Shown here piece after piece: positions 18,692 to 27,337 of a stretch of 64,000 bases of DNA; within the stretch, counting starts at the first letter, position 1, and each line of letters begins with the position of its first letter. Location of the stretch: NCBI RefSeq assembly GCF_040256645.1, contig NZ_CP158281.1, forward strand, positions 3,286,001-3,350,000. Direction: 5' to 3'. Under the pieces are notes generated by a model that made no database searches, was not told where the DNA came from, and worked only from the letters and a program-made list of their open reading frames with translations. This DNA comes from Brevibacterium sp. CBA3109 (lineage in GTDB: Bacteria > Actinomycetota > Actinomycetes > Actinomycetales > Brevibacteriaceae). The position numbers and the translations under genes were made by a program.

Positions 18692-19933
18692 ATGCACAGT
18701 TCCCGATCCTCTTTCGCGCTGGTCACTTTGGGCAATGTCGCGGTTGCCGGCGCCCAGTGGTATCTGGTGTGGCTGTTCGCTCAGCAGAGCGGACCGATCG
18801 CCGTCGGCCACTACTCGACGCTGATCGCGATCATGACACCGGTATTCATCGCCACGCAGCTCGGTCTGCGCAACCTCTTCGTCACCCTGAGGCAGACTGT
18901 GCGCTGGCGCATCTATCTCGGATGCCGACTGTCCACTGTCGGTCTGTCTATCCTCATCATCACCGGTTTGGTCGTCGTCGGGCCTGCTCAGATCGACTCT
19001 GAGCTCGCTGTCCCGCTGCTCATGATCAAGGTCAGCGATTCGATCGGTGATCTGTTCTATGCCCGACTGCAGAAGACCGAGCGTCTCTTCGCCTTCGGTC
19101 TCATCCTCATCGGCGTGGCCACTGTCAGCGCAATCACGGTCACCGCGGTGATCCTCATGACCGGATCAGTCGTCACCGCACTGTGGTCCGCTGCAGTGGT
19201 GTCAGGCGCGGGCGCCCTGGTCACCATCTGGGTCGCATCCGCCAAACCACCCGAAACTCCAGATGCCGTAGAGTCACGGACCTCGGTACGTGACGAAATT
19301 CGTGCGCTCATCTCCGCAGGAGTCCCGATGTCGCTGATGCAGGGAGTCTATTCCCTGCTGTCCTATGTGCCGCTTGCCGTGGTCACCTGGTTCGGATCAC
19401 CCAGCGACGTCGGACGCTACGCTTCGGCCGCCTACCTCGTCGTCTTCGCCAACCTGGTCGGCGCGTCGATCGAAACAGTGGTGTTGCCGGCCTTTCGCAC
19501 CATCCACGACAACGAGGGCCCCGTGATTCTGCGACGCAGAGTGAAGCGGCTGTGCGCGATCGCCTTGACCAGTCTCGTCCCCTTCGTCGTGCTTGCACTA
19601 TTCATCGGACCATGGCTGCTGTCGACTATCTACGGTGCCGATTTCATCCTCTCCCGAGAAGCTGTGCTCTTCCTTGCCCTGGCAGCGCTCTGCACATTGC
19701 CGACCTATCTGGCATCGGCGAATCTGCTTGTCCTCAACCGCTATTGGGCGACCTTCTTCGTCGGCGCTGCTGCGATCGGCACAGTTCTCGCAGGCGGCGG
19801 CATCGCCGGCTTGGCTGGAATGGCCGCTGTGGAAGCGGGATGTCTCGCAGTGTTCATCGGCTCGCTGACACGCCTGATGGGCGAGTTCTACTGTTCCCGA
19901 CCCCGTCGCGAGTCATCGCCAGTCTCACTCTGA
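18692..19933 (+). CDS. Wzx-like polysaccharide flippase
   Basis: This 413-residue membrane protein has about 12 hydrophobic helices and resembles the MATE/MVF-superfamily lipid-linked oligosaccharide flippases. The start is the ATG at 18692, with AGGAGGAA 7 bases upstream. The frame stays open to 18362 but that part is a shadow of the divergent kinase gene. It lies between the two leftward kinase operons on the opposite strand. It should flip the undecaprenyl-diphosphate repeat unit across the membrane for polymerisation. Confidence 0.85.
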   Translation: MHSSRSSFALVTLGNVAVAGAQWYLVWLFAQQSGPIAVGHYSTLIAIMTPVFIATQLGLRNLFVTLRQTVRWRIYLGCRLSTVGLSILIITGLVVVGPAQIDSELAVPLLMIKVSDSIGDLFYARLQKTERLFAFGLILIGVATVSAITVTAVILMTGSVVTALWSAAVVSGAGALVTIWVASAKPPETPDAVESRTSVRDEIRALISAGVPMSLMQGVYSLLSYVPLAVVTWFGSPSDVGRYASAAYLVVFANLVGASIETVVLPAFRTIHDNEGPVILRRRVKRLCAIALTSLVPFVVLALFIGPWLLSTIYGADFILSREAVLFLALAALCTLPTYLASANLLVLNRYWATFFVGAAAIGTVLAGGGIAGLAGMAAVEAGCLAVFIGSLTRLMGEFYCSRPRRESSPVSL

Positions 19934-20027
19934 CCGAGGCCGCGACAGTCATAGCCACGGATCCGGGCGATCGGGGTGACGGAATCGAACGGTCGGAGCG
20001 ACGAAATCAAACGACAGGGGCACAGCT

Positions 20028-20666
20028 TCAGGCCCGGCTGAGTTTGCCGTTCCGGTACTCCCAGTCGACTATTTCAAACACGCTCGGAAGCATCTGGTCG
20101 ATCATCACCGGGCTGAGCACGTCCCATTCGTCATGCGGATCAACCACATCATCGAAGTCAGGCCCACCGCGAGCTGGCATGCGGGAGCGTTGTGCCCGAG
20201 CGACCAGGTTCTCCCAGCGCTGTCGGTACGCGGATTCCTCGTCACTCGCAAGGGGATGAATGATGCGAGCGAACTCTCGCAGTGTGAAGGTTCGTCTGAG
20301 TGCGCGCGGTTCAAGGGTCACCACCTGGCTCCGATGCCACCGCTCCAAGCCGATCACCAGATCCGCGTCGATGACATGGGCGCGCTGCAGACGTTTGGCG
20401 CGAAACTCGCTGAGGTCGAATCCCCAGTCTGCCGCAAGAGAGGCCACATTATCGGTCACCCCTACCCCGACCACGCCCGCGGTCCCTGCACTGTCGAGGG
20501 CGAACCGACCGGGAGCGACTTCGTCGAGCCCCTGTTGGAGCAGTCCGGCGGCGAGCGGCGAACGAAACAGATTTCCGGTGCAGACGACGAGGATTCTGAA
20601 AGCTTCGCTGCGGCCAGCCTCGGCGGACCGAGTAATCGAGTCGGTCGGCTCACCCCTGGTCGTCAC
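20028..20666 (-). CDS. Low-molecular-weight protein tyrosine phosphatase, intact catalytic loop
   Basis: This is a 212-residue phosphatase. The P-loop is CTGNLFRSP, with nucleophile Cys29 and Arg35, and the general-acid aspartate is in VVDPHDEWD. I chose the GTG at 20666 because it overlaps the kinase stop codon by 4 bp (GTGA); the frame continues upstream to 20876 but there overlaps kinase coding sequence. The usual second P-loop cysteine (NxCRS) is phenylalanine here. Its partner is very likely the BY-kinase encoded just upstream, whose tyrosines it would dephosphorylate to reset polymer assembly. Confidence 0.88.
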   Translation of the reverse strand: MTTRGEPTDSITRSAEAGRSEAFRILVVCTGNLFRSPLAAGLLQQGLDEVAPGRFALDSAGTAGVVGVGVTDNVASLAADWGFDLSEFRAKRLQRAHVIDADLVIGLERWHRSQVVTLEPRALRRTFTLREFARIIHPLASDEESAYRQRWENLVARAQRSRMPARGGPDFDDVVDPHDEWDVLSPVMIDQMLPSVFEIVDWEYRNGKLSRA

Positions 20667-22315
20667 TGCTCCGAGGTCCGTTCTCCTACCCCGATTATCC
20701 TGGTCGCCTGGACTGCTCCGGTGTCCGGCTGATCGGGTTCTTTGCCAGATCGATCGGAGCGTTCTGTCAAGCGCCCGGATCCCCGGGCTCGCTGTGCGCT
20801 CGACCGGGTCCGGCTTCCGGGCCACACTCGAGGTGTGCGCGTGGACTGCTTGGCACCGAACCCTCCCGGCAGCCATCCGACCGGCTCCGTTCGTTCGTTG
20901 AGGGACGTCCCTTCCCCAATGGCCGTCGCGGCGTGGCCGGCTGCACGGGACAAGCCACCTGCCGGCACCAGCGCCGAGTAGGTCTTCGTGTATCCGGTCA
21001 GGTCGGAATGCCCCAAGGGAACCTTGTTGACGACGAGGCTGAGCGGCGTGTCGACCACGGACAGATCGCTCAGCGCTTCCTCCAGCTCATTGCGTGAACT
21101 CTCATTCACCGCGATGACGTGGATGATCCGCCCGGCAATCTTGGCCAACAGCAGTCCGTCCGCGACCGGGAGCACTGGTGGGCAGTCGAGGATGACGGTG
21201 TCGAAATCATTGCACAGAACCGTCATTAGTTTGGACATTGACTTCGAGTCGATGAGTTCCACCGGGTTGGACACCTTGTCGCCTGCAGTCAGCACATAGA
21301 GCTCATCCTGGCCCCACGGTTGCAGCAGATCGTGAACATCTGCGGTCCTCAGAAGGGCTGTTGTCAGCCCCGCGGAGTTCTCTAGTCCAAGTCTGTCGGC
21401 TACGGCAGGTTGGCGCAGGTCGACATCAACCAGAACCACTCTCTGCCCGGACTGTGCCAGCGAAATCGCCAGTTGCACACTGGTCGATGTCTTCCCTTCA
21501 GCGGGCACCGATGAGGTGACGGCAATGACGTTGTTCGAGTCTTCGACTCGAGCGAATCGCAAGTTGGCGCGAAGGCGCCGAATCGCCTCTGCATAAGGAG
21601 TATCCTGGTAGCTCGCTGTCGGCTCGGGGCGTGTTGAGGACTCGTTGCGCACAGGCACCGAAGCGAGAATCGGCGCAGCGGTGACTTCGCGGATGCCGGC
21701 GATATCGCGGACTTTTGAATCCACGGCCGAGCGGAACAGCGCAAGCGCGATGCCCAGTGCCGCCCCCAACAGGATTCCGATAGCTGCACACTGCCACAGA
21801 GCCGGCCCACTCGTCGTCGAGGGAAGACTCGCATCGTTTGCCACAGCCAGACGGATACCAGACTGCGCCTTGCCGTGACGGGACTCGAGATCGGTGATCG
21901 TCGTGGTGAGGCTGCCTGCGACCGCCTCGGACAATCGAGCGGCATCGCCCGGTGTCGTGGCCCTTGCGCTGACAGTGAGCAGCACGGTCCCGTGATCGGA
22001 AGAGGCCGAAACATAGTCAGCCAGCTTCTCGGGGCTGAGTTTCAAGTCCAGATCCCCTATAACCGGCTCGAGCACACGTCGGGAATCAGCAAGCTCAACA
22101 TACGTTCGCAGCCGTTCCTGGACGAAGGCAGACGCAATCTGCTTCTGATCTGGGTTCGAGGCCTCGACCGTGGACACGAACAGCTCGGTCTGCGAGGTGT
22201 ACTCATCGGGGAGCAGGAGAAAGACCCCCACACCGCCAAGACCGCCTGTCGCAATCATCACGATCAGCAGGACGATGTTCTTCCGCACAATCCGCATAAA
22301 GTCGATGATGCTCAT
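20663..22315 (-). CDS. Polysaccharide co-polymerase / BY-kinase, copy 2
   Basis: This 550-residue paralogue of the kinase at 16940-18400 has the same layout: a Wzz domain between membrane helices (about 15-37 and 172-195) and a kinase domain. The kinase motifs are SVPAEGKTSTSVQLA near 268, VVLVDVDLRQPA near 292 and TVILDCPPVLPVADG near 375. The last 90 residues are polar and Arg/Ser/Gly-rich with no tyrosine, so the usual tyrosine-cluster tail is absent. That tail lies beside the phosphatase start, and the two genes overlap by 4 bp. It may serve a second chain-length class or form a mixed complex with copy 1 (inference). Confidence 0.9.
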   Translation of the reverse strand: MSIIDFMRIVRKNIVLLIVMIATGGLGGVGVFLLLPDEYTSQTELFVSTVEASNPDQKQIASAFVQERLRTYVELADSRRVLEPVIGDLDLKLSPEKLADYVSASSDHGTVLLTVSARATTPGDAARLSEAVAGSLTTTITDLESRHGKAQSGIRLAVANDASLPSTTSGPALWQCAAIGILLGAALGIALALFRSAVDSKVRDIAGIREVTAAPILASVPVRNESSTRPEPTASYQDTPYAEAIRRLRANLRFARVEDSNNVIAVTSSVPAEGKTSTSVQLAISLAQSGQRVVLVDVDLRQPAVADRLGLENSAGLTTALLRTADVHDLLQPWGQDELYVLTAGDKVSNPVELIDSKSMSKLMTVLCNDFDTVILDCPPVLPVADGLLLAKIAGRIIHVIAVNESSRNELEEALSDLSVVDTPLSLVVNKVPLGHSDLTGYTKTYSALVPAGGLSRAAGHAATAIGEGTSLNERTEPVGWLPGGFGAKQSTRTPRVWPGSRTRSSAQRARGSGRLTERSDRSGKEPDQPDTGAVQATRIIGVGERTSEQ

Positions 22316-22491
22316 CTCGGGTCCTATCAGATCGAAAGGGGAACAGCTGCAGTGATATTTGGCCCAACTGTACTGTCGGCGGCATCAGAACGGTCATTGT
22401 CACCACAGAGCTTGCGGCGTCCCGCAACGACCCTGCGGATGCAGACGCTGCTCCCAGACCCGACCCCGGCGAAGTCAGCAGAGCCGGATTC

Positions 22492-23100
22492 TCAGATTCT
22501 GCTTTCGGGAGCGCATCTGTGCACTTCCCATTCGCGAATCACGTCGATGGCGGAGACGATCTGCGTATTCATCCGTTCGTATGCCCTCGCCGGCCGATTG
22601 CGCGGATCGATGACATCATCATCGCTTGCATCTCCCGGCGGAGGAGTTCGATAGCGGGGCGCAAGAGCGACAAGGGACTGCCACCTTCCGGTCGGCGTTG
22701 CCAGCTGCTCGGGCCGCACAGTGGGAAGGATGCGTGCGAACTCGCGCAGGGTGAACGTGGTCCGCAACGCCCGTGGACTCACCTTCACGACCTCGCGTCT
22801 GAGTGCTCTGTCCATGACCAGGATCAGATCGGCTTCAGAGATCATCGCCTCGTCAAGTTGATTGACGACGAACCCGTGCAGACGAATGCCCCGGCGTGAG
22901 GCCAGTCTCAACACTTCCACTGCTGCTGGCTGCCCCGGAGTGATTTGTGTTCCCGCGCTGCACACAGTGAACTCGCCCGGAGCCTCGGTGTCGAGCTCGT
23001 GTTGCAGCATCCCGGCTGCCAATGGAGAACGGCAGCTATTGCCCAGACCGACGACGAGTATCCGAAAGCCTGCTGGCATCACAGCCCAGTCTCCGTTCAC
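22492..23100 (-). CDS. LMW-PTP-like protein lacking the catalytic cysteine (pseudo-phosphatase)
   Basis: This 202-residue paralogue of the phosphatase at 20028-20666 has a P-loop that reads VVGLGNSCRSP: the nucleophile position (Gly18, codon GGT at 23047-23049) is glycine. The GN, RSP and the later general-acid segment VIDPRN are kept. The cysteine at position 23 is the non-nucleophilic loop cysteine. The start is the GTG at 23100, which overlaps the upstream stop as GTGA, just as in its paralogue; ATG 23079 is an alternative. Without the cysteine it should not form the phospho-enzyme intermediate. It may bind phosphotyrosine or block the kinase. GGT and TGT differ by one base. Confidence 0.85.
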   Translation of the reverse strand: MNGDWAVMPAGFRILVVGLGNSCRSPLAAGMLQHELDTEAPGEFTVCSAGTQITPGQPAAVEVLRLASRRGIRLHGFVVNQLDEAMISEADLILVMDRALRREVVKVSPRALRTTFTLREFARILPTVRPEQLATPTGRWQSLVALAPRYRTPPPGDASDDDVIDPRNRPARAYERMNTQIVSAIDVIREWEVHRCAPESRI

Positions 23101-24209
23101 AGCTGCGCTCGCCTTTGGCCTGCATCCGGCTTCGGGAGGCCCTGCATCGCCGAACTTCCGCGACCTACCCCGGCCTGCACGCGACCAGGAGGAATGAATC
23201 GACTCCAATCAGCATCGGCAGTCTCATTCGGCCACAGCCGGCAGACGGCGACGATCCGGCCGGCTGCGGGCTGGTGCCCGAATTTCAGCTGTTCGTCAGG
23301 GTCAGCGATCTCGTAGAATCCTGCCTCAGTCAGAACCGAGCGATTCGGGCTGTCGGCGAAGAGTGCACACACGGCAAAATCGGCCTCGGTTGCCCGCGTC
23401 CGGTTGGTCAACAGCCTGACGACCTCTCTCCGGATCTCGACATCCGGTTCCGCTTCCGACCAGTCGTCGAAACGGATGAGCAGCGAGTTCGCGTTCAAGG
23501 CCGTCATCTCGCAGTATCCGATCTCTTCGCCTGCGGTGCTGCTCACCGCCCATGTCGTGATGGTCTCGGTCCGGGTGCGCTGCTCAAACACCAACAGGTC
23601 CGATTTCAAGGTGCCGCCGAAATTCTCCGCTGTCGCTTCGCCGTCCTGGCTGATCCCATCGGCGCGCAGAACGATTCTCACTGTGCGCATGAGTATGCGC
23701 AGATCGAGGCCGAAGCTCACCGTATCCACGTATTCGACGTCAAGGTCGAATCTGTCATCCCAGCGCACACTATTGCGACCGCTGACTTGGGCCAATCCGC
23801 TCAGCCCTCCACGCGCCTGATGTCGACGACGCTGCTGATCCGAATAATGCGGAAGATAGCAGGTGGGCAATGGACGCGGACCAATCAGGCTCATGTCGCC
23901 ACGCAGCACATTCCACAGACTGGGCAGTTCGTCCAAGCTGCTCGCCCGCAGCATCCGACCGAAGCGAGTCATCCTCTGTCCATCGGAGACAAGTCCCCGG
24001 TCAGGGTCGGCGTTGAGCATGCTGCGAAATTTCCACAGCCGGAAGACCCGTTCGCCCTTCGTCACTCGCTCCTGCGTGAAGAACATCGGCGAGCCGAGGC
24101 AGAGGAGGACCAGGACACCGACAACGGCGATGACCGGTGCCAGCAGAACCAGAGCGGCCAAAGCGCCGAGGATGTCCAGCAGTCTTTTGACGAGGTGATA
24201 TCCGATCAT
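23097..24209 (-). CDS. PglC-like initiating phosphoglycosyl transferase with extra C-terminal domain
   Basis: The protein has 370 residues. Residues 1-205 are a bacterial sugar transferase: a membrane helix or re-entrant segment at about 10-38, WKFRSML at 59-65, the Asp-Glu pair in SLDELPSLWN (D93, E94), and MSLIGPRPLP. This domain transfers a sugar phosphate from UDP-sugar to undecaprenyl phosphate and so starts repeat-unit synthesis. Residues about 205-345 look like a GNAT acyltransferase fold (IGYCEMTA, VCALFADSPNRSVLTEAGFYE), although the acetyl-CoA loop is not clear. A PglC-acetyltransferase fusion is known as Neisseria PglB, but there the partner is a hexapeptide-repeat enzyme. The tail after 345 is variable. 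The stop overlaps the pseudo-phosphatase start. Confidence 0.85.
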   Translation of the reverse strand: MIGYHLVKRLLDILGALAALVLLAPVIAVVGVLVLLCLGSPMFFTQERVTKGERVFRLWKFRSMLNADPDRGLVSDGQRMTRFGRMLRASSLDELPSLWNVLRGDMSLIGPRPLPTCYLPHYSDQQRRRHQARGGLSGLAQVSGRNSVRWDDRFDLDVEYVDTVSFGLDLRILMRTVRIVLRADGISQDGEATAENFGGTLKSDLLVFEQRTRTETITTWAVSSTAGEEIGYCEMTALNANSLLIRFDDWSEAEPDVEIRREVVRLLTNRTRATEADFAVCALFADSPNRSVLTEAGFYEIADPDEQLKFGHQPAAGRIVAVCRLWPNETADADWSRFIPPGRVQAGVGRGSSAMQGLPKPDAGQRRAQL

Positions 24210-24411
24210 CTCAGCGCTCCCCCAGCTCGTGGCACGGTGTATATTGCTGCGGTGCAGGGCCCCTGTTCAGGGCCACAGCTCGTTTCGCTGGTCATACTGA
24301 CTCACTCCTCACTCTCGTCTGGTTCTCAGACTGGACATGCACGGCAGTGCCGCCCCTCGTCTTGCTGCAGGCTTGCGGGGGACCGTCGAGTTCCTGCGGT
24401 CACCATCGGCG

Positions 24412-27096
24412 TCAGGCCACGGGAAGTCCGGCGCCATTGGCCAACCGAGCGATGAGTCCGGTCCGCGAGGTGACGTTGAGTTTTCGGTACACAGAGGTCA
24501 GCCGCAGTTCCACCGTGCGCAGGGAGACGAATATCCGCGGGGCGATCTCCCGGTTCTTCAGGCCCTCCCGCACCAGATCGACGACTGCCCGCTCATCTGT
24601 GCTCAATCGGTCAAGCAGACTATTGTGCGCCGGCTCCGTTCGGGCTTCCGTCCGGTCGGGTAGAGCGGTGTCGGCCAAATGGTCCGAACCGACCTCGCGG
24701 AAGATTCCGACCGCGAGGCGTGCCCGCTCGGCCGCACCCCCATGAGCACCGGATTCGGCCAGACGATTGGCCATCACCAGGAGAGTCACTCCCTTATCGA
24801 ACTGTGAGTCCTCGGGGCGCCACGAGCCGAGCAGCCGGCCCATGGCTTCGAGCCCCGCAGCCTCGGGGAGCAGAAGGATGCGCGAGCGCTCGAGCGCGAG
24901 TTCCGCCCAACGTGAGGGCACCCTCTCGACTCTGCCGTGAAAGACCCGGATCAGCATCCCCGCATGTTCTCGTCGTCCGGTGGCGATCAGGGCCTCTATG
25001 AGATCCGGTTCATAGCGGATGACATTGGGGTTGAGCTCACGCATGGCCAACTCTTCGCAGCGATGCAGATGGCGCACTGCCTCGGCGGGAAGACCCATGC
25101 GCAGCAGATAGTTGCCCTGGATCGCATTGAGTTCAGCCATAATACTGTGGTTCTGGGAGGCCATGGCGTGCACCGTCAGCGCCGCTTCGATCGTCTCCGC
25201 GTCACTGGCACGACCCTGCGCAAGAAGACTCCAGCACTGCAACAGCAGCTGACGATCTCGTCGAATCATTCCACCGGAGGTATCCGAGGCCGCGCACTTA
25301 TCGATGAGCGCGATGGCCAGGCCGATATCGCCTCGGCGAATCGCGATCTCGGCGCGCACACACTTGGACTGTGTGTCCCAAATGGGCTCCCGTGCCCCAC
25401 ACGTGTCCAGACAGTCCAGCGTCGCGAGGGCCGAGTCGTAGTTCTCAGCTGCCATTAGGCCCATGGAGAGCAGGAGCAGGCAGACCGGGTCCGAATCTTC
25501 GGCCACGTCGAGCGCCCTGAAGTCCTCCATTGCACGGTCGTCATGACCCCGCCCACATTCGAGCAGAACGTCCAGAGAACGGTACAGCCGCAGCGATCGA
25601 TCATCGAAGTGAGCGCTCAGGTTGCTCGCATTGTCCAACAGCTCGTGTGCCTCGGCTGTTTCTCTCCTCAGCGCATGGCACAGGGCGATAACCAATTGCA
25701 GATGGGCCACCTCGGCGGGCGCAGTTGTGACTTCGCTGCGGCTCCACTGGTTGCGCAGACGCAGAGGTACAGACTGCTGGACGAGGAATTCGGCCCACAC
25801 ACGCAGCGTGCGAGCTCGGACGAGGACTCTCACATCTGTGCTTCGAGCAGCGTAGGTGAGGTAGCGCAGTGCGAAATCGATCTGCCCACGGTCGATCAGA
25901 GCCGCAGCGAGATCATTCAGCAGCGTGGAGACCGGTCCGAGTTCCATGCTGAGAGCGAGAGCTCGTTCGGCGAACTCGATTCCGGCCCAGTCCAGTCCCT
26001 CCGAAACCAGTGCACAGGAATCAGCAAGAAGCTGACACGGAGTCTCCTCTGTGGCATCGATGAAGGACCGATGCCAATGGTGAAGTTCGGGATAGCCCTC
26101 CTCGCACCGCTGCGCGAGCAGCGAGTGACCAGCTAAGCGCTCATCAACACTCAATGTCCGATGTTTGCAGACACGAGCCAGCTCCTCCGAGAAGCGGCAG
26201 TACACACCGTCTTTCTCGACCGTGCCCCGGGATTCAAGTTCCGAGAACCATTCCTGTGCTTCTCGAGACGCTCCGAGGACTGCGGGCCGCGGAGACAGCG
26301 GAGCCAATGACATGAGACCCAGCAGCACTTCGGCCTCATCACCGAGGCCGTTCTTCGCAGCCGAGACCATCCCGTCAGCATTCGGCCCCAAGCGCAATGG
26401 CAGGTCCAGCGCCTGCGATCCCTCCATCTGGTTCGAAGGCAGGCGTTCGAGCAACTGGTGCAAAGCCGACGGGCGCCCCGAGGCGGTCCGCACTGCCACA
26501 GCGGCGACTCCAGCGGCAACACGTCCGGATGTCAGCTCTTCTGCCAGCTCGTGCATTCGACTGTCGCTCAGATGCCGCAGCTCCACGCTGGGGACACCGG
26601 CCAGCAGACTGGTCGGGGACAGTGCCCCGGTCGAGACTGCGATTTTCACTCTATGCCCTGCCATCCGCCGCAGCATATGACCGAGGACGAGCTGCGAGGG
26701 CTGGTCCAACTCGTCGGCTCCCGGGACGATGACCAGAACGCCGTGTTCCGATTCCATGCTGCCGATCAGCCGAGTGACCTCGTCCGCAATCTCCCGAACC
26801 GACTCTGGGCTGTCGGAATTCTCTGCTCTCAGCCGGCTCTCCAGCTCCGTCGATTCGAAGTCCCCGAGTTTGAGCGAGCGCAGCGAGGCGAGAAGGATCT
26901 CCAAGCCCGCATAGGTCCGAACGAACTCCGTCCGGCCGTTGGGTACTCGGATGACAGGGACAGTCGACTCAGCTTCCAAAACCATGAGCATCTCATCACC
27001 GCCCAGACCCGGTGGGCTGATGACCGCGGCCGCACTGTGACGATCAAGCAGGTTGCCCAGCTGATCAAGCTCGGCGCGGCGGATCAACGCATACAT
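24412..27096 (-). CDS. Large LuxR regulator with degenerate N-terminal ATPase domain
   Basis: This 894-residue protein starts with a STAND-like region in which the expected Walker A loop reads SPPGLGGDEML, without the lysine and Ser/Thr, and the Walker B position reads VLVIVPGADELDQ. The middle is helical and TPR-like. The C-terminal LuxR domain is well kept (LSTDERAVVDLVREGLKNRE, then IAPRIFVSLRTVELRLTSVYRKLNV). ATP binding looks lost although the protein is intact. It lies upstream of the initiating transferase on the same strand with a gap of about 200 bp. Control of this half of the polysaccharide locus is likely (inference). Confidence 0.85.
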   Translation of the reverse strand: MYALIRRAELDQLGNLLDRHSAAAVISPPGLGGDEMLMVLEAESTVPVIRVPNGRTEFVRTYAGLEILLASLRSLKLGDFESTELESRLRAENSDSPESVREIADEVTRLIGSMESEHGVLVIVPGADELDQPSQLVLGHMLRRMAGHRVKIAVSTGALSPTSLLAGVPSVELRHLSDSRMHELAEELTSGRVAAGVAAVAVRTASGRPSALHQLLERLPSNQMEGSQALDLPLRLGPNADGMVSAAKNGLGDEAEVLLGLMSLAPLSPRPAVLGASREAQEWFSELESRGTVEKDGVYCRFSEELARVCKHRTLSVDERLAGHSLLAQRCEEGYPELHHWHRSFIDATEETPCQLLADSCALVSEGLDWAGIEFAERALALSMELGPVSTLLNDLAAALIDRGQIDFALRYLTYAARSTDVRVLVRARTLRVWAEFLVQQSVPLRLRNQWSRSEVTTAPAEVAHLQLVIALCHALRRETAEAHELLDNASNLSAHFDDRSLRLYRSLDVLLECGRGHDDRAMEDFRALDVAEDSDPVCLLLLSMGLMAAENYDSALATLDCLDTCGAREPIWDTQSKCVRAEIAIRRGDIGLAIALIDKCAASDTSGGMIRRDRQLLLQCWSLLAQGRASDAETIEAALTVHAMASQNHSIMAELNAIQGNYLLRMGLPAEAVRHLHRCEELAMRELNPNVIRYEPDLIEALIATGRREHAGMLIRVFHGRVERVPSRWAELALERSRILLLPEAAGLEAMGRLLGSWRPEDSQFDKGVTLLVMANRLAESGAHGGAAERARLAVGIFREVGSDHLADTALPDRTEARTEPAHNSLLDRLSTDERAVVDLVREGLKNREIAPRIFVSLRTVELRLTSVYRKLNVTSRTGLIARLANGAGLPVA

Positions 27097-27337
27097 GATG
27101 TGTTCCGCCCAGTGTCTGAATCTTCGTCGTTCCTCAGCTGCTCGCGCAACGGCCAGTTGTTGTCCATGCCCTCATGATTCCGTCGCCGAGAGCACCCAGA
27201 TAGGTGGTCATGCCCGGACATATTCTGGTCAGTACTCAGTCACGACGAAGACAGTACTGGTTCTGCTACTCAGTCAAAATCGGCGGCAGTTCTCGCGGTC
27301 TCGGCAGCGTTTGAGGACGCAATTTCCCTATCGCAGA

